Positions 1 to 8,987 of a stretch of DNA of 64,000 bases are shown here, one piece after another. The notes under the pieces are model-generated. The model was not told the origin of the DNA. It made no database searches and worked only from the letters and a program-made list of their open reading frames with translations. The stretch is from Fontimonas thermophila. Lineage in GTDB: Bacteria; Pseudomonadota; Gammaproteobacteria; Nevskiales; Nevskiaceae. Positions within the stretch are counted from its first letter, which is position 1, and each line of letters opens with the position of its first letter. A program made the position numbers and the translations under genes. The stretch spans positions 148,209 through 212,208 of the forward strand of contig NZ_FOOC01000005.1 of NCBI RefSeq assembly GCF_900113085.1. Reading direction: 5' to 3'.

Positions 1-351
1 CTCCTTGAAGATCGCCGGACACTTGAGATCCTCCAGCGACAGGATCTTGGATGGAATCGTGCGGAATACCGCACCGGCGCCACGCGAGTGCGTGAATGCG
101 TTGACGCGGAAACGCGCAAGACCGGGAATCTCGAACGAAAAGTCCGTCTCGAGAAACTCGTCCCAAGCCTTGCGCTGCTTGTCGTTCATGATGTCATACA
201 CCATGTCGTGGACCTGCTTGTGATCCAGCGGCGGAAGGTTGATGCGCTTGACATCGCCATCGACGCGGATCATCGGCTCGACCCCCGCCGACAGATGCAG
301 GTCGGACGCCCCCTGCTTCACGCTGAACGTCAGTAACTGCGCGATATCCAT
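1..351 (-). CDS. pilT: Twitching motility ATPase PilT, N-terminal part (runs off the window)
   Basis: This gene reads leftward and is cut by the window edge, so only about 117 N-terminal residues are present. The translation begins MDIAQLLTFSVKQGASDLHL and continues with MIRVDGDVKRINLPPL, which is the PilT N-terminal domain. PilT is the cytoplasmic hexameric ATPase that retracts type IV pili; its Walker motifs lie beyond the edge. The start ATG ends at 351 and is preceded by a GAGAGG ribosome site. It is divergent from yggS, an arrangement common in gammaproteobacteria. Confidence 0.95.
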   Translation of the reverse strand, partial: MDIAQLLTFSVKQGASDLHLSAGVEPMIRVDGDVKRINLPPLDHKQVHDMVYDIMNDKQRKAWDEFLETDFSFEIPGLARFRVNAFTHSRGAGAVFRTIPSKILSLEDLKCPAIFKE

Positions 352-435
352 GCGGACGACCTCTCGAAACTTGTTGTCTAATGTGCGTCTTCGTGTTTCT
401 GCAAGACGTTATCGGCATTCAGGGAACGAGGCAAC

Positions 436-1113
436 ATGGCGGACGTGGCGCAAAATCTGGCCGCGGTGCGCCGCCGCATCGCTGATGCGTGCGTCGCCGC
501 CGGGCGACCGGTGGACGCCGTGCGCCTGGTCGCGGTGAGCAAGACCTTCGGGCCGGAGGCGATCCGCGCTGCGTATGCGGCCGGCCAGCGCGAATTCGGC
601 GAGAACTATCTGCAGGAAGCCCTCGCCAAGCAGGTCGCGCTCAACGAACCCGGCCTTGTCTGGCACTACGTCGGCCCGATCCAGTCGAACAAGACGCGCG
701 GCATCGCCGAACACTTCGACTGGGTCCACGGCGTGGACCGCATCAAGATTGCGCAGCGGCTGTCCGACCAGCGCCCGGTGCACAAGCCACCGCTCGAGGT
801 GTGCGTGCAGGTCAACATCTCCGCAGAGGCGAGCAAATCCGGCTGCACGCCCGATGAGGCCCCCGCACTCTGCCAAGCGGTCGCCGCGCTGCCACGGCTA
901 CGGCTGCGCGGGCTGATGGCGATCCCGGCACCGGGTGCGGATGCACGCTCGGCGTTCGCCCGCCTGCGCGCATTGTTCGCGGCCATCCGCGCCCAAGGAC
1001 TTGCGCTCGACACTCTGTCGGCCGGAATGTCGGAGGATCTGGAAGCCGCGATAATGGAAGGATCCACGCTGGTCCGAATCGGAACGGCGATCTTCGGAGC
1101 AAGGTCCACATGA
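436..1113 (+). CDS. yggS: YggS/PROSC family pyridoxal phosphate homeostasis protein
   Basis: This is a 225-residue alanine-racemase-fold protein that binds PLP and buffers the PLP pool; the family has no established enzymatic activity. The PLP lysine is K36 in VAVSK. Other family marks are [18 protein letters not shown] and the C-terminal phosphate-binding stretch ending VRIGTAIFG. The usual SMGMS motif reads SAGMS here. An ATG preceded by GAGG supports the start. The stop overlaps the rpiA start (ATGA), so the two are probably co-translated. It is divergent from pilT. Confidence 0.95.
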   Translation: MADVAQNLAAVRRRIADACVAAGRPVDAVRLVAVSKTFGPEAIRAAYAAGQREFGENYLQEALAKQVALNEPGLVWHYVGPIQSNKTRGIAEHFDWVHGVDRIKIAQRLSDQRPVHKPPLEVCVQVNISAEASKSGCTPDEAPALCQAVAALPRLRLRGLMAIPAPGADARSAFARLRALFAAIRAQGLALDTLSAGMSEDLEAAIMEGSTLVRIGTAIFGARST

Positions 1114-1796
1114 ATGCCCAGGAAGCTGCCAAACGCAAGGCCGCCGAGGCCGCGCTGGCCTATGTCGAACCCGGCGAGGTGCTCGGTGTCGGCACCGGCT
1201 CGACGGTCAATCACTTCATCGATCTTTTGGTCGAGCGCAAGCTCGCCCAGGACATCCCCGGTGCCGTGTCTTCGTCGAATGCAACGACACAACGCCTGAA
1301 GAAAGCCGGCATCCGCGTGCTCGATCTCAACCAGACCGGCACGCTGCCGCTCTACGTCGATGGCGCCGATGAAGCCAACGCGCATCTGCAACTGATCAAG
1401 GGCGGCGGCGGTGCGCTCACGCGCGAAAAAATCATCGCCGCAGCGAGCCGCAAATTCGTCTGTATCGTCGATGAATCCAAGCTCGTCGGCGTGCTCGGCA
1501 GGTTTCCGCTGCCGGTGGAAGTGATTCCCATGGCGCGCTCCTATATCGGCCGCGAACTGACCCGGCTGGGCGGGCATCCCGTGCTGCGCGACGGCTTTGT
1601 CACTGACAATGGCAACCTGATCCTCGACGTCCACCATCTGGACATCGTCGATCCGGTCAGGCTGGAGAACGAGATCAACGGGCTTGCCGGGGTGGTCTGC
1701 GTCGGCCTGTTTGCACGCCGGCCGGCCGACGTGCTGATCGTCGGCTCGTCATCCGGCACGCGGGTGATCAAGGCCACGGCCTCCGGCGGCGGATGA
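1110..1796 (+). CDS. rpiA: Ribose-5-phosphate isomerase A
   Basis: RpiA interconverts ribose 5-phosphate and ribulose 5-phosphate in the non-oxidative pentose phosphate pathway. The 228-residue length is normal. Visible motifs are GVGTGST (about residues 26-32, phosphate binding), DGADEAN with catalytic acids, and [11 protein letters not shown] with the catalytic lysine loop. The ATG overlaps the yggS stop by the ATGA arrangement. Ribulose-phosphate epimerase (rpe) from the same pathway lies far away at 25 kb, so the two are not in one operon. Confidence 0.97.
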   Translation: MNAQEAAKRKAAEAALAYVEPGEVLGVGTGSTVNHFIDLLVERKLAQDIPGAVSSSNATTQRLKKAGIRVLDLNQTGTLPLYVDGADEANAHLQLIKGGGGALTREKIIAAASRKFVCIVDESKLVGVLGRFPLPVEVIPMARSYIGRELTRLGGHPVLRDGFVTDNGNLILDVHHLDIVDPVRLENEINGLAGVVCVGLFARRPADVLIVGSSSGTRVIKATASGGG

Positions 1797-1922
1797 CCTC
1801 GGTCGGCAAGACCGCCGCCGGCACGCGGGCGGTAGCGGTCGCAAGCGGATTGACCTAATCTTGGAAACCCAAGGCACGCAAATACCGTGCCGGATTTTCG
1901 ATCTCATTCGTCAGGAACCCGC

Positions 1923-2411
1923 ATGACTCCCATGAAACGCCTTGTAATCATCGCCGCTGCCGCCCTTGCCCTGCCCGCCCATGCCGACACCTGGAAAAGC
2001 CTCAAAGACGCAGCCAAGCAGCAGGCCGCGCAAAAAGCCGAAGAGCAGCTGAACCTGCCACAAGCTGCACCGCAGGGCGCCAAGGTCTATTTCATCGAGC
2101 CCAAGAACGGCGCCGAGGTCACCAGCCCCGTGCGCGTGGTTTTCGGTCTCTCGGGCATGGGCGTCGCGCCGGCCGGCGTCAACCAACCCAACACCGGGCA
2201 TCACCATATCCTCATCGACGACCCGGCGGTGGATTTCACCCAGCCGCTGCCTGCGACCGACCAGATCAAACACTTCGGCGGCGGTCAGACCGAGACCCTG
2301 CTCGAACTCAAACCGGGCAAACACACCCTCCAGCTCGTCCTCGGCGACTGGAAGCACCAGCCGCACAACCCACCGGTGATGTCGGAAAAGATCACGATCA
2401 CGGTCAAGTGA
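1923..2411 (+). CDS. DUF4399 domain-containing periplasmic protein
   Basis: A small exported protein of 162 residues. The start at 1923 (MTPMKRL) has an AGGA ribosome site six bases upstream, better than the in-frame start at 1887; 1932 is also possible. The first 20 or so residues form a signal peptide ending PAHA. The mature part carries the DUF4399 pattern: VYFIEPKNGAEV, then TGHHHILID, then KHTLQLVLGDW. The histidine triplet suggests metal contact, but the family has no defined function. A perfect palindrome follows the stop. Confidence 0.88.
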   Translation: MTPMKRLVIIAAAALALPAHADTWKSLKDAAKQQAAQKAEEQLNLPQAAPQGAKVYFIEPKNGAEVTSPVRVVFGLSGMGVAPAGVNQPNTGHHHILIDDPAVDFTQPLPATDQIKHFGGGQTETLLELKPGKHTLQLVLGDWKHQPHNPPVMSEKITITVK

Positions 2412-2427
2412 GTGCATCGCGCCGGCG

Positions 2428-2451
2428 TTTCCGGGCGCATGCGCCCGGAAA
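2428..2451. repeat. 24-base perfect palindrome between the DUF4399 gene and rpoN
   Basis: The arms TTTCCGGGCG and CGCCCGGAAA flank CATG, and the whole 24-base element equals its own reverse complement. It lies 17 bases after the DUF4399 stop and 64 bases before rpoN. No T-tract follows on either strand, so it is not a classical intrinsic terminator. It could be a transcript 3' end hairpin or a dimeric regulator site. Confidence 0.5.
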
Positions 2452-2514
2452 TCATCCGCCGGCCGGCCGTGTGCAAACCGCCCTGCGCCAACCGCTGGCC
2501 ATGGTTCTACCGGC

Positions 2515-3963
2515 ATGAAATCCTCGCTCGGCCTGCGCCTGGGCCAGTCCCTGACGATGACACCCGCGCTGCAGCAGGCGATCCGCCTGCTGCAGCTCTC
2601 CAGCCTCGATCTACAGCAGGAAATCGAACAAGCCCTAGACACCAACATCCTGCTCGAGCGCGCGGACGATCCTGCGGACGCTGAGACACCGACGGAACCA
2701 GCTCCCGAATCCCCAGTCGATTCCGTGCAGACGCTCGAGCTCGCGGACGACGGCGACATCCCCGCCGAAATGCCGGTCGATGCGTCCTGGGAGGATGTCT
2801 TCGACGATCTGCCAACCCCTTCACGCAGCAGCGACGACGAGGAGCTGCGCGACTTCCTGGAAGCGAATCTGCGCAGCCACACCGGTTTGCGCGAACACCT
2901 GCTCGAACAGGCGCGCATCGCTCCGCTCAACCCACGCCAGGCCGTGATCGCCGAATACCTGATCGATGCGATCGACGAAGACGGTTACCTGCGCAACTAC
3001 CCTGAACTGCTCGCCGAGCTGGCCCAGAAACTGCAGGCGGATGCCCGCGAAGTGGAGGCAGTACTGCGTCTGATCCAGGAATTCGATCCAGTGGGGGTGG
3101 GTGCGCGCGATCTGCGCGAATGCCTGCGTCTGCAGATCGAATCCCTGCCGGCCCGCACCCCGGGAGCGAACACCGCACTGATCCTGCTGGATCAGCACAT
3201 GGCCTTACTGGCCCGGCGCGACGTGGACGCCCTGGTCAAGGCCAGCGGCCTGCCGCACGCCGAGGTCGCAGCGGCCTGGAGTCTGATCAAGACGCTGCAA
3301 CCCCACCCCGGGCGTCCCTTCCAGCCCCACGAATCCGATTACATCACCGCGGATATCTTCGTTTTCAAACGCAACGGTCACTGGCGTGTGAGCCTGAACC
3401 CGGATCACACCCCACGCCTGCGCATCAGCAGCCACTACCAGAATCTGATCCGCCGCGCCGACAACTCGCGCGACCAGCAGCTGCTCAAGCAGCACCTGCA
3501 AGAAGCACGCTATTTCTTGAACAGCCTGGAGGCACGCAACGAAACTCTGCTGCGGGTGGCGCAGTCCATAGTTGAAGAACAAAGGGCTTTCCTGGAATAT
3601 GGTCCTGAAGCGATGCGTCCCTTGGTTCTGCGGGACATTGCCGAGCAGCTGGGCATCCATGAATCGACCGTTTCGCGCGCCACTGCCAACAAGTACATGC
3701 TCACCCCGCGTGGGCTCTTCGAACTCAAGTATTTCTTTTCCAGCCACGTTCAGACCACCGGCGGTGGCGTGTGCTCGGCCACGGCGATCCAGGCCATGAT
3801 CAAACGCCTGATCGCCGCCGAAAATCCGGCACGCCCGCTGTCCGACGCAACGCTCTCGGAGCTGCTGCTCAAAGAGGGCATCCAGGTGGCCCGCCGCACC
3901 GTCGCCAAATACCGCGAAGGCCTGGGGATTCCCCCCTCGCACGAGCGCAAACCGCCGGCCTGA
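2515..3963 (+). CDS. rpoN: RNA polymerase factor sigma-54
   Basis: RpoN directs RNA polymerase to -24/-12 promoters that need bEBP activators. The 482-residue protein has region I at the N-terminus (LGQSLTMTPALQQAIRLLQL), an acidic region II about residues 50-110, a core-binding region, an HTH (HESTVSRATANKYM) and the RpoN box ARRTVAKYRE at about 459-468. All domains are present and the length is normal. The usual upstream lptB is not adjacent; a DUF4399 gene sits there instead. It heads the hpf-ptsN-hprK-rapZ cluster, the classical rpoN neighbourhood. Confidence 0.98.
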   Translation: MKSSLGLRLGQSLTMTPALQQAIRLLQLSSLDLQQEIEQALDTNILLERADDPADAETPTEPAPESPVDSVQTLELADDGDIPAEMPVDASWEDVFDDLPTPSRSSDDEELRDFLEANLRSHTGLREHLLEQARIAPLNPRQAVIAEYLIDAIDEDGYLRNYPELLAELAQKLQADAREVEAVLRLIQEFDPVGVGARDLRECLRLQIESLPARTPGANTALILLDQHMALLARRDVDALVKASGLPHAEVAAAWSLIKTLQPHPGRPFQPHESDYITADIFVFKRNGHWRVSLNPDHTPRLRISSHYQNLIRRADNSRDQQLLKQHLQEARYFLNSLEARNETLLRVAQSIVEEQRAFLEYGPEAMRPLVLRDIAEQLGIHESTVSRATANKYMLTPRGLFELKYFFSSHVQTTGGGVCSATAIQAMIKRLIAAENPARPLSDATLSELLLKEGIQVARRTVAKYREGLGIPPSHERKPPA

Positions 3964-3992
3964 GACGGCCGGTTCTCCCAAGGAGGTCCACG

Positions 3993-4313
3993 ATGAATCT
4001 CAACATCTCTGGTCACCACGTCGAAGTCACCCCACCGCTGCGCGACTACGTCGTCACCAAGCTCAAGAAGCTCGAGCGGCACTTCGACCATCTGATCAGC
4101 GCCGAAGTGATTCTGTCCGTGGAAAAACAGCGCCAGAAGGCCGAAGCCACCGTGCACGTCAGCGGGGCCAACCTGCATGCCGAGGCCGTCGACGGCGATC
4201 TCTACGCCGCCATCGACCTGCTATCCGACAAGCTCGATCAGCAAACGCGCCGGCACAAGGAAAAACTGCGCAACCACCATCACAAGCAGGCGCACAAGCG
4301 CATGAGCGCCTGA
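3993..4313 (+). CDS. hpf: Ribosome hibernation promoting factor HPF (short form)
   Basis: HPF binds the 30S decoding region and promotes 100S ribosome dimers in stationary phase. The product has 106 residues, begins MNLNISGHHVEVTPPLRDYV and has the basic ribosome-binding surface ending KLRNHHHKQAHKRMSA. It lacks the long-form C-terminal dimerisation domain, which is normal for gammaproteobacteria. A near-perfect ribosome site AAGGAGGT lies five bases before the ATG and fixes the start. It sits 29 bases after rpoN, the usual order. Confidence 0.97.
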   Translation: MNLNISGHHVEVTPPLRDYVVTKLKKLERHFDHLISAEVILSVEKQRQKAEATVHVSGANLHAEAVDGDLYAAIDLLSDKLDQQTRRHKEKLRNHHHKQAHKRMSA

Positions 4314-4315
4314 AG

Positions 4316-4345
4316 CTGACCGCAACTTCGATGAGGGGTTAGAAT
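4316..4345 (+). promoter_or_regulatory. Candidate sigma-70 promoter for ptsN
   Basis: A -35-like CTGACC (4 of 6 matches) and a -10-like TAGAAT (5 of 6) are separated by 18 bases in the 116-base gap between hpf and ptsN. The match is modest and could be chance. Confidence 0.3.
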
Positions 4346-4357
4346 CGCATCACTCGC

Positions 4358-4386
4358 GGGGCCCGGGCACCGCTCGCACGGGCCCC
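4358..4386 (+). other. GC-rich hairpin upstream of ptsN
   Basis: Eight-base arms GGGGCCCG and CGGGCCCC enclose a 13-base loop; TTCGCTTTCCCC follows. It may end hpf transcripts or be a leader hairpin of ptsN. The downstream tract is pyrimidine-rich but not a clean T-run. Confidence 0.35.
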
Positions 4387-4429
4387 TTCGCTTTCCCCAT
4401 CCGCTCTCCCCGAGAGGAAACGAGCCAAC

Positions 4430-4891
4430 ATGAAAATCGCCGAAATCCTGTCTCCGGACCGTGTCAGCCAGGGACACACGTTCACCAGCAAGAAAAAAGC
4501 GCTCGAAGAGCTGGCCGCGCTGCTGGCCCGCGGGGTTCCCGGAATACAGCCCGCCGACATCCTGGCGAGTCTGATGGCGCGTGAGAAACTGGGCAGCACC
4601 GGGCTGGGACATGGCGTTGCGATTCCGCATGGTCGCCTGGCCGGCGTATCCAAGAGCGTCGGCGCGTTCATGCGCCTCAAACATCCGCTCGACTACGACG
4701 CCCACGACGGCCAGCCGGTGGATCTGATCTTCGGGCTTTTGGTGCCGCAGGGCGCGACCGAAACCCACCTCAAGCATCTGGCCGCGATCGCGGAGATGTT
4801 CTCCGATACCGCCTTCTGCCAGAAGGCGCGCGCATCGGCCGACGAGGCCGCGCTCTACATGCTGATCTGCGCCTACACCCCCGCGGGGTAG
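4430..4891 (+). CDS. ptsN: Nitrogen-regulatory PTS EIIA component (EIIA-Ntr)
   Basis: EIIA-Ntr is the output protein of the nitrogen PTS. It receives phosphate from an HPr-type carrier and acts by binding regulatory partners rather than by sugar transport. The 153-residue product is a single PTS EIIA type-2 domain with the phospho-histidine H67 in HGVAIPHGR. It ends just before hprK and lies with rpoN, hpf and rapZ. No membrane EII gene is nearby, which supports a purely regulatory role. Confidence 0.96.
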   Translation: MKIAEILSPDRVSQGHTFTSKKKALEELAALLARGVPGIQPADILASLMAREKLGSTGLGHGVAIPHGRLAGVSKSVGAFMRLKHPLDYDAHDGQPVDLIFGLLVPQGATETHLKHLAAIAEMFSDTAFCQKARASADEAALYMLICAYTPAG

Positions 4892-4904
4892 AACCACCAC
4901 CGCC

Positions 4905-5462
4905 TTGCCGCACCGCACTACCACATTTGAGTCCACGCTGCATGGCGTCTTCATGCGCGTGCACGGCGTCGGGGTGCTGCTGACGGGGGCAAGCGGGGTC
5001 GGCAAGAGCGAACTCGCCCTCGAGCTGCTCAGCCGCGGACACCGGCTGATCGCCGACGATGTCGCCGAATTCACTGTCGAACGCGGCCGCGTGCGTGGCC
5101 ATTGCCCGCGCCTGCTGCGCGGCTTCATCGAAGCCCGTAGTCTCGGCATCCTCAACGTGGGCAAGCTTTACGGCGCGCGCTGTCTGCTCGCCTCGGCCAC
5201 GCTCGACCTGATCGTGACGCTCGATGCTCCGCCGATGCACAGCGAGACCGGGATCGAACGGTTGTCCGGACACCGCAGTGTGCGCACGATCCTGGGCGTG
5301 ACGGTTCCCGAGATCTCGATTCCGATCCGCCTCGGGCATAATCTCGCCGTGCTCGTCGAGGCCGCGTGCCGCGATCACCGGCAACGACGCGCCGGCTACC
5401 GTGCCGACGAGGATTTCGCGCGCCGCCAGCTCAAGGAAATCAGGAAGCAAAAGTCCCGATGA
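4905..5462 (+). CDS. hprK: HPr kinase/phosphorylase, kinase-core-only form
   Basis: HprK phosphorylates and dephosphorylates a serine of HPr. This protein has only 185 residues against about 310 for full-length HprK; the N-terminal DRTGG-like domain is missing and the gene begins right at the kinase core. The P-loop GASGVGKS is at 28-35, followed by HRLIADD and the signature-like IEARSLGILNV. The likely start is TTG at 4905, because the conserved STLHGVF segment precedes the in-frame ATG at 4953. No coding for the missing domain fits between it and ptsN. The stop overlaps the rapZ start. Confidence 0.92.
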   Translation: MPHRTTTFESTLHGVFMRVHGVGVLLTGASGVGKSELALELLSRGHRLIADDVAEFTVERGRVRGHCPRLLRGFIEARSLGILNVGKLYGARCLLASATLDLIVTLDAPPMHSETGIERLSGHRSVRTILGVTVPEISIPIRLGHNLAVLVEAACRDHRQRRAGYRADEDFARRQLKEIRKQKSR

Positions 5463-6355
5463 AACTGGTCATCGTCAGCGGACTGTCCGGCGCCGGCAAG
5501 ACCGTTGCCCTCAAGCAGTACGAGGACCTGGGATACTACTGCATCGACAATCTGCCCCTGCAGCTGGTGGGTCCGATTTCGCGGCGTGCCTTGCGTGCCG
5601 CCGAGAGCCGCTACGACAAACTCGCCATCGGGGTCGATGCACGCGAAAGTCCCAAGGAGATCGCGCGCTTCCCGCGCTATCTCGAATACCTGCGCAGCCG
5701 CGGGATCGAGACGCGGGTGGTCTTCCTGCGCGCCGAGGAAGCAGTTCTGCTGCAACGTTATTCGGAGACACGCCGGCGCCATCCGCTCGCGCGCGAAAAC
5801 CTGCCGCTGACCGAGGCGATCCGCGCCGAGCGGGAGCTGCTGGCCCCGATCGCCAGCCTCGCCGACGCGACCATCGACACTACTCACAAGAACCTGCACG
5901 AGCTGCGCGAGGAAATCCTCAGCCAGGTCCCGGGCGGCGGCCACGGCAAACTGACCGTTCAGCTCGAATCTTTTGGCTACCGCAACGGCGTACCCGACGA
6001 TGCCGATTTCGTCTTCGACGTGCGCTGTCTGCCCAATCCGCACTGGGAACCGACGCTGCGCAAGCTCAGCGGCCGCGACCCGGCGGTGGCCGCGTGGCTC
6101 GAACGCCACGGGTCGGTCAAACGCATGATCGACGACCTGCGCAGCTTTCTCGACCGATGGCTGCCGGAGTACCGCCGGCAGGACCGCGCCTATCTGACCA
6201 TCGCCGTCGGCTGCACCGGCGGCCAGCACCGCAGCGTCTATGTCGTCGAGAAACTCGCCGAGACCCTGCGTGAACGGTACGAACAACTCACCGTGCGGCA
6301 TCGCGAGTTGTGGACCGGCACCGATCGGCGCAAGACACAGGAGCCTTCCGCATGA
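5459..6355 (+). CDS. rapZ: RNase adapter protein RapZ
   Basis: RapZ is a P-loop protein that in enterobacteria delivers the sRNA GlmZ to RNase E and so controls glucosamine-6-phosphate synthase. Its role outside enterobacteria is less clear. The 298-residue product has Walker A GLSGAGKT at 8-15, YYCIDNLPLQL just after it, and the conserved C-terminal GCTGGQHRSV. The ATG overlaps the hprK stop, and its own stop overlaps the next gene's start, so hprK, rapZ and the EIIA gene are translationally coupled. Confidence 0.96.
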   Translation: MKLVIVSGLSGAGKTVALKQYEDLGYYCIDNLPLQLVGPISRRALRAAESRYDKLAIGVDARESPKEIARFPRYLEYLRSRGIETRVVFLRAEEAVLLQRYSETRRRHPLARENLPLTEAIRAERELLAPIASLADATIDTTHKNLHELREEILSQVPGGGHGKLTVQLESFGYRNGVPDDADFVFDVRCLPNPHWEPTLRKLSGRDPAVAAWLERHGSVKRMIDDLRSFLDRWLPEYRRQDRAYLTIAVGCTGGQHRSVYVVEKLAETLRERYEQLTVRHRELWTGTDRRKTQEPSA

Positions 6356-6744
6356 GTGTGGGTCTGCTGCTGGTTACGCACGGCAAGCTCGGGCATTACC
6401 TGCTCGATACGCTGCGCGACATGATCGGCGAGCTGCCGCTGGCGACCGACGTCCTCGAAGTCCGCCGCGTCTCCTCGCACGAGGTGCTGACCAGCCAGGG
6501 GCTGAAAATGATCGAGCGCCTGGATTCCGGCGATGGTGTCCTGATTCTCACCGATGTCTTCGGTTCGACACCCAGCAACATCGCCAACAAGCTGTGCTGT
6601 AACGAACGCACCGCCGTCGTCGCCGGCATCAATCTGCCGATGCTGGTCCGCATCTTCAATTATCCGCAGCTACCCCTGCGCGAGATGGTGCGCAGCGCCG
6701 TCGAGGGCGGCAGCCGCGGCATCATCGAATGCCCACGACCATGA
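6352..6744 (+). CDS. PTS EIIA component, mannose/fructose (EIIA-Man) family
   Basis: A 130-residue EIIA-Man domain with the phospho-acceptor H10 in LLVTHGKLG and the family motif LTDVFGSTPSNIA. In sugar-transporting bacteria this domain feeds EIIB/C/D permeases; none are present here, so it is probably a regulatory phosphate acceptor, as in other proteobacteria with rpoN-linked PTS genes. The start ATG at 6352 overlaps the rapZ stop (ATGA). It is followed after 99 bases by ptsH. Confidence 0.93.
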   Translation: MSVGLLLVTHGKLGHYLLDTLRDMIGELPLATDVLEVRRVSSHEVLTSQGLKMIERLDSGDGVLILTDVFGSTPSNIANKLCCNERTAVVAGINLPMLVRIFNYPQLPLREMVRSAVEGGSRGIIECPRP

Positions 6745-6843
6745 CCTCCCGCATCCCGGCTGCGGATCACAAGCCGTATCGGTGGCTCGGCGGCTACGCA
6801 TCTCTGGCCCGATGTCCGATTCTCACCTGCTGACACACGCCCC

Positions 6844-7110
6844 ATGGAACGCACCGTTTCGATCGTCAACAAGCTCGGCCTGCATGCGCGCGCGGCGGCG
6901 CGCCTGGTCACGCTCGCCAGCAAGTTCGAATGCGATGTCCGCGTACGCAAGGATGGTCGCGAGGTCAGCGGCAAATCGATCATGGGGGTAATGATGCTGG
7001 CCGCTGCGAAAGGCACCGAAATCACCTTGATCGCCGAAGGCCAGGATGCGGCGCAGGCGCTCGACGAACTCGCCCGCCTGGTGGCGGACCGCTTTGGAGA
7101 AGACGAGTGA
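6844..7110 (+). CDS. ptsH: Phosphocarrier protein HPr
   Basis: HPr carries phosphate from EI to EIIA proteins. The 88-residue product has the active histidine H14 in GLHARAAARLV and the regulatory serine S45 in GKSIMGVMMLAAAKG. The serine matches the target of HprK, whose gene lies 1.4 kb upstream, so both phosphorylation sites appear usable. It precedes ptsI by 91 bases. An HPr with both sites and no dedicated permease is typical of a regulatory PTS. Confidence 0.97.
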   Translation: MERTVSIVNKLGLHARAAARLVTLASKFECDVRVRKDGREVSGKSIMGVMMLAAAKGTEITLIAEGQDAAQALDELARLVADRFGEDE

Positions 7111-7201
7111 GAAAACCGCCCGTTGCGGTTTGCAGCCGCATACCGCCACGCGTGACGGTGGATGCCGTGTGCGCCGGCAAGTGCGCCGGGAGCGCCCATC
7201 C

Positions 7202-8926
7202 ATGAGTCTCTGGCTCTCCGGCATCGGCGTTTCGCGCGGTATCGCGATCGCACGTGTGCAGCGCATGCATGGCGGCGAGCTCGATATCCCCGAATACCGG
7301 TTGTCGCCGAACGAGATCGAAGGCGAGGTCGTGCGCTTCTTCGGCGCCCAGCGGCGCGCCAAGGAGCAGCTACGCGAGGTGCGGTCGCGCATCCCCGAAG
7401 GCACGCCGGGCGACATCGCTGCGTTCATCGATACCCATATCCTGATGATGGACGACCGTTCGATCACCGACGCCACGGTCGCCCATATCCGCAACGAACG
7501 CATCAATGCCGAAGCGGCCCTGCGCCGCACGCGCGACGCCCTGATCGCTGTCTTCGAGCAGATGGACGATGCGTATCTGCGCACTCGCCGCGACGACGTC
7601 GAGCACGTCTGCGGGCGCATCCTGCGCATCCTGCTCAAATCGGAACGCCAGTTGCCGGCGAAGGCCGAACACGGCGAGCCCTATGCGATCGTCGCCGACG
7701 ATGTCACCCCGGCCGACATCATTCTGCTCGCACAGCAGCAGGTCGCAGCCTTCATCACCGAATACGGCGGCCCTCTCTCGCACACCGCCATCCTCGCACG
7801 CAGTCTCGGCATCCCGGCGATCGTCGGCCTGCGCGATGCACGCCGGTTGCTGCGCGAAAACGAGACGATCATCGTCGATGGGGAGGCCGGCCACGTCATC
7901 GCCGATCCCGATGAGCAGGCACTCGCGTTCTACCGCGCCAAGCAGCGCGAACATGCGCGCCACCGTGCCGGACTGGTCAAACTCAAAGGACGCGCCGCCA
8001 TCTCGCGCGACGGCGTGCACGTACGCCTGCTCGCCAACATCGAACTCCCGGAAGACGCCCGCATCGCCGAGGAAGCGGGCGCCGAGGGCGTTGGCTTGTA
8101 TCGCACCGAGTTCCTGTACATGAACCGCAAGGAGCTCCCGAGCGAAGAGGAGCAGTACGAGGCCTATGCGCGCATCGTCTCGGCGGTGTCGGGCACGATC
8201 ACGATCCGTACGCTCGATCTGGGTGCGGACAAACAGGTCGACAGCGGCCGCAGCCACGGCCCGCTGCCGACCAATCCAGCGCTGGGGTTACGCGCCATCC
8301 GCCTGTGCCTGAAAGAACCGGAGCTGTTCCGCGTACAGGTGCGTGCGCTGCTGCGCGCCTCTGCGCACGGACGCGTACAAATCATGCTGCCGATGATCTC
8401 CAACCTTCAGGAATACCGTCAGGCCTGTGCGATGATCGAGGCCGCCCGCGAGGAACTGCGCGCGGAAGGCCGACCGATGGCCGAGGACGTACCGATCGGC
8501 GCAATGATCGAGGTACCGGCGGCGGCGATCGCCGCGCCAATGCTCGCCCGCCATGCCCGTTTCTTCTCGATCGGCACCAACGACCTGATCCAGTACACCC
8601 TGGCGATCGACCGTGTCGATGACGAGGTCAACTACCTCTATGACCCGCTGCATCCGGCCGTGCTGCACCTGATCCGCCATACGATCGAATCCGGGCGCCG
8701 GGCCGGCATTCCGGTGGCCATGTGCGGCGAGATGGCGGGCGATCCGCGCTTCACGCGCCTGCTGCTCGGACTGGGATTGACCGATTTCTCGATGCACCCG
8801 GCGAGCGTACTCGAGGTCAAGCAGATCGTCGTGGAGTCCGACATCGGCCGGCTCCGCGCGGCGGTGAGCGCGGCCTTGGACTGTCTGGATCCGCAGGAGC
8901 TGCGCGACCGTCTCGCCGCGCTGTAA
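7202..8926 (+). CDS. ptsI: Phosphoenolpyruvate-protein phosphotransferase (PTS enzyme I)
   Basis: EI autophosphorylates from PEP and passes phosphate to HPr. The 574-residue protein is full length. The phospho-histidine is H194 in GGPLSHTAILARSLG, and the PEP-binding domain shows GLYRTEFLYM, the SIGTNDLIQYTLAIDR segment and active-site C508 in MCGEMAGDP. There is no N-terminal GAF domain, so it resembles sugar-type EI rather than EI-Ntr (PtsP). The ATG at 7202 gives the usual MSLWLSGIGVSRG N-terminus. Confidence 0.97.
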   Translation: MSLWLSGIGVSRGIAIARVQRMHGGELDIPEYRLSPNEIEGEVVRFFGAQRRAKEQLREVRSRIPEGTPGDIAAFIDTHILMMDDRSITDATVAHIRNERINAEAALRRTRDALIAVFEQMDDAYLRTRRDDVEHVCGRILRILLKSERQLPAKAEHGEPYAIVADDVTPADIILLAQQQVAAFITEYGGPLSHTAILARSLGIPAIVGLRDARRLLRENETIIVDGEAGHVIADPDEQALAFYRAKQREHARHRAGLVKLKGRAAISRDGVHVRLLANIELPEDARIAEEAGAEGVGLYRTEFLYMNRKELPSEEEQYEAYARIVSAVSGTITIRTLDLGADKQVDSGRSHGPLPTNPALGLRAIRLCLKEPELFRVQVRALLRASAHGRVQIMLPMISNLQEYRQACAMIEAAREELRAEGRPMAEDVPIGAMIEVPAAAIAAPMLARHARFFSIGTNDLIQYTLAIDRVDDEVNYLYDPLHPAVLHLIRHTIESGRRAGIPVAMCGEMAGDPRFTRLLLGLGLTDFSMHPASVLEVKQIVVESDIGRLRAAVSAALDCLDPQELRDRLAAL

Positions 8927-8987
8927 TGCGCCGTCGGCGCACCCGACCGCGATGCTATGCTCGGCCCCGATCACCGGGCCGTAGTCG

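Noticed and set aside
8927..8987. M-box type magnesium riboswitch before mgtE
   Set aside because: The gap is 61 bases, too short; only a small GGCCC hairpin is seen.
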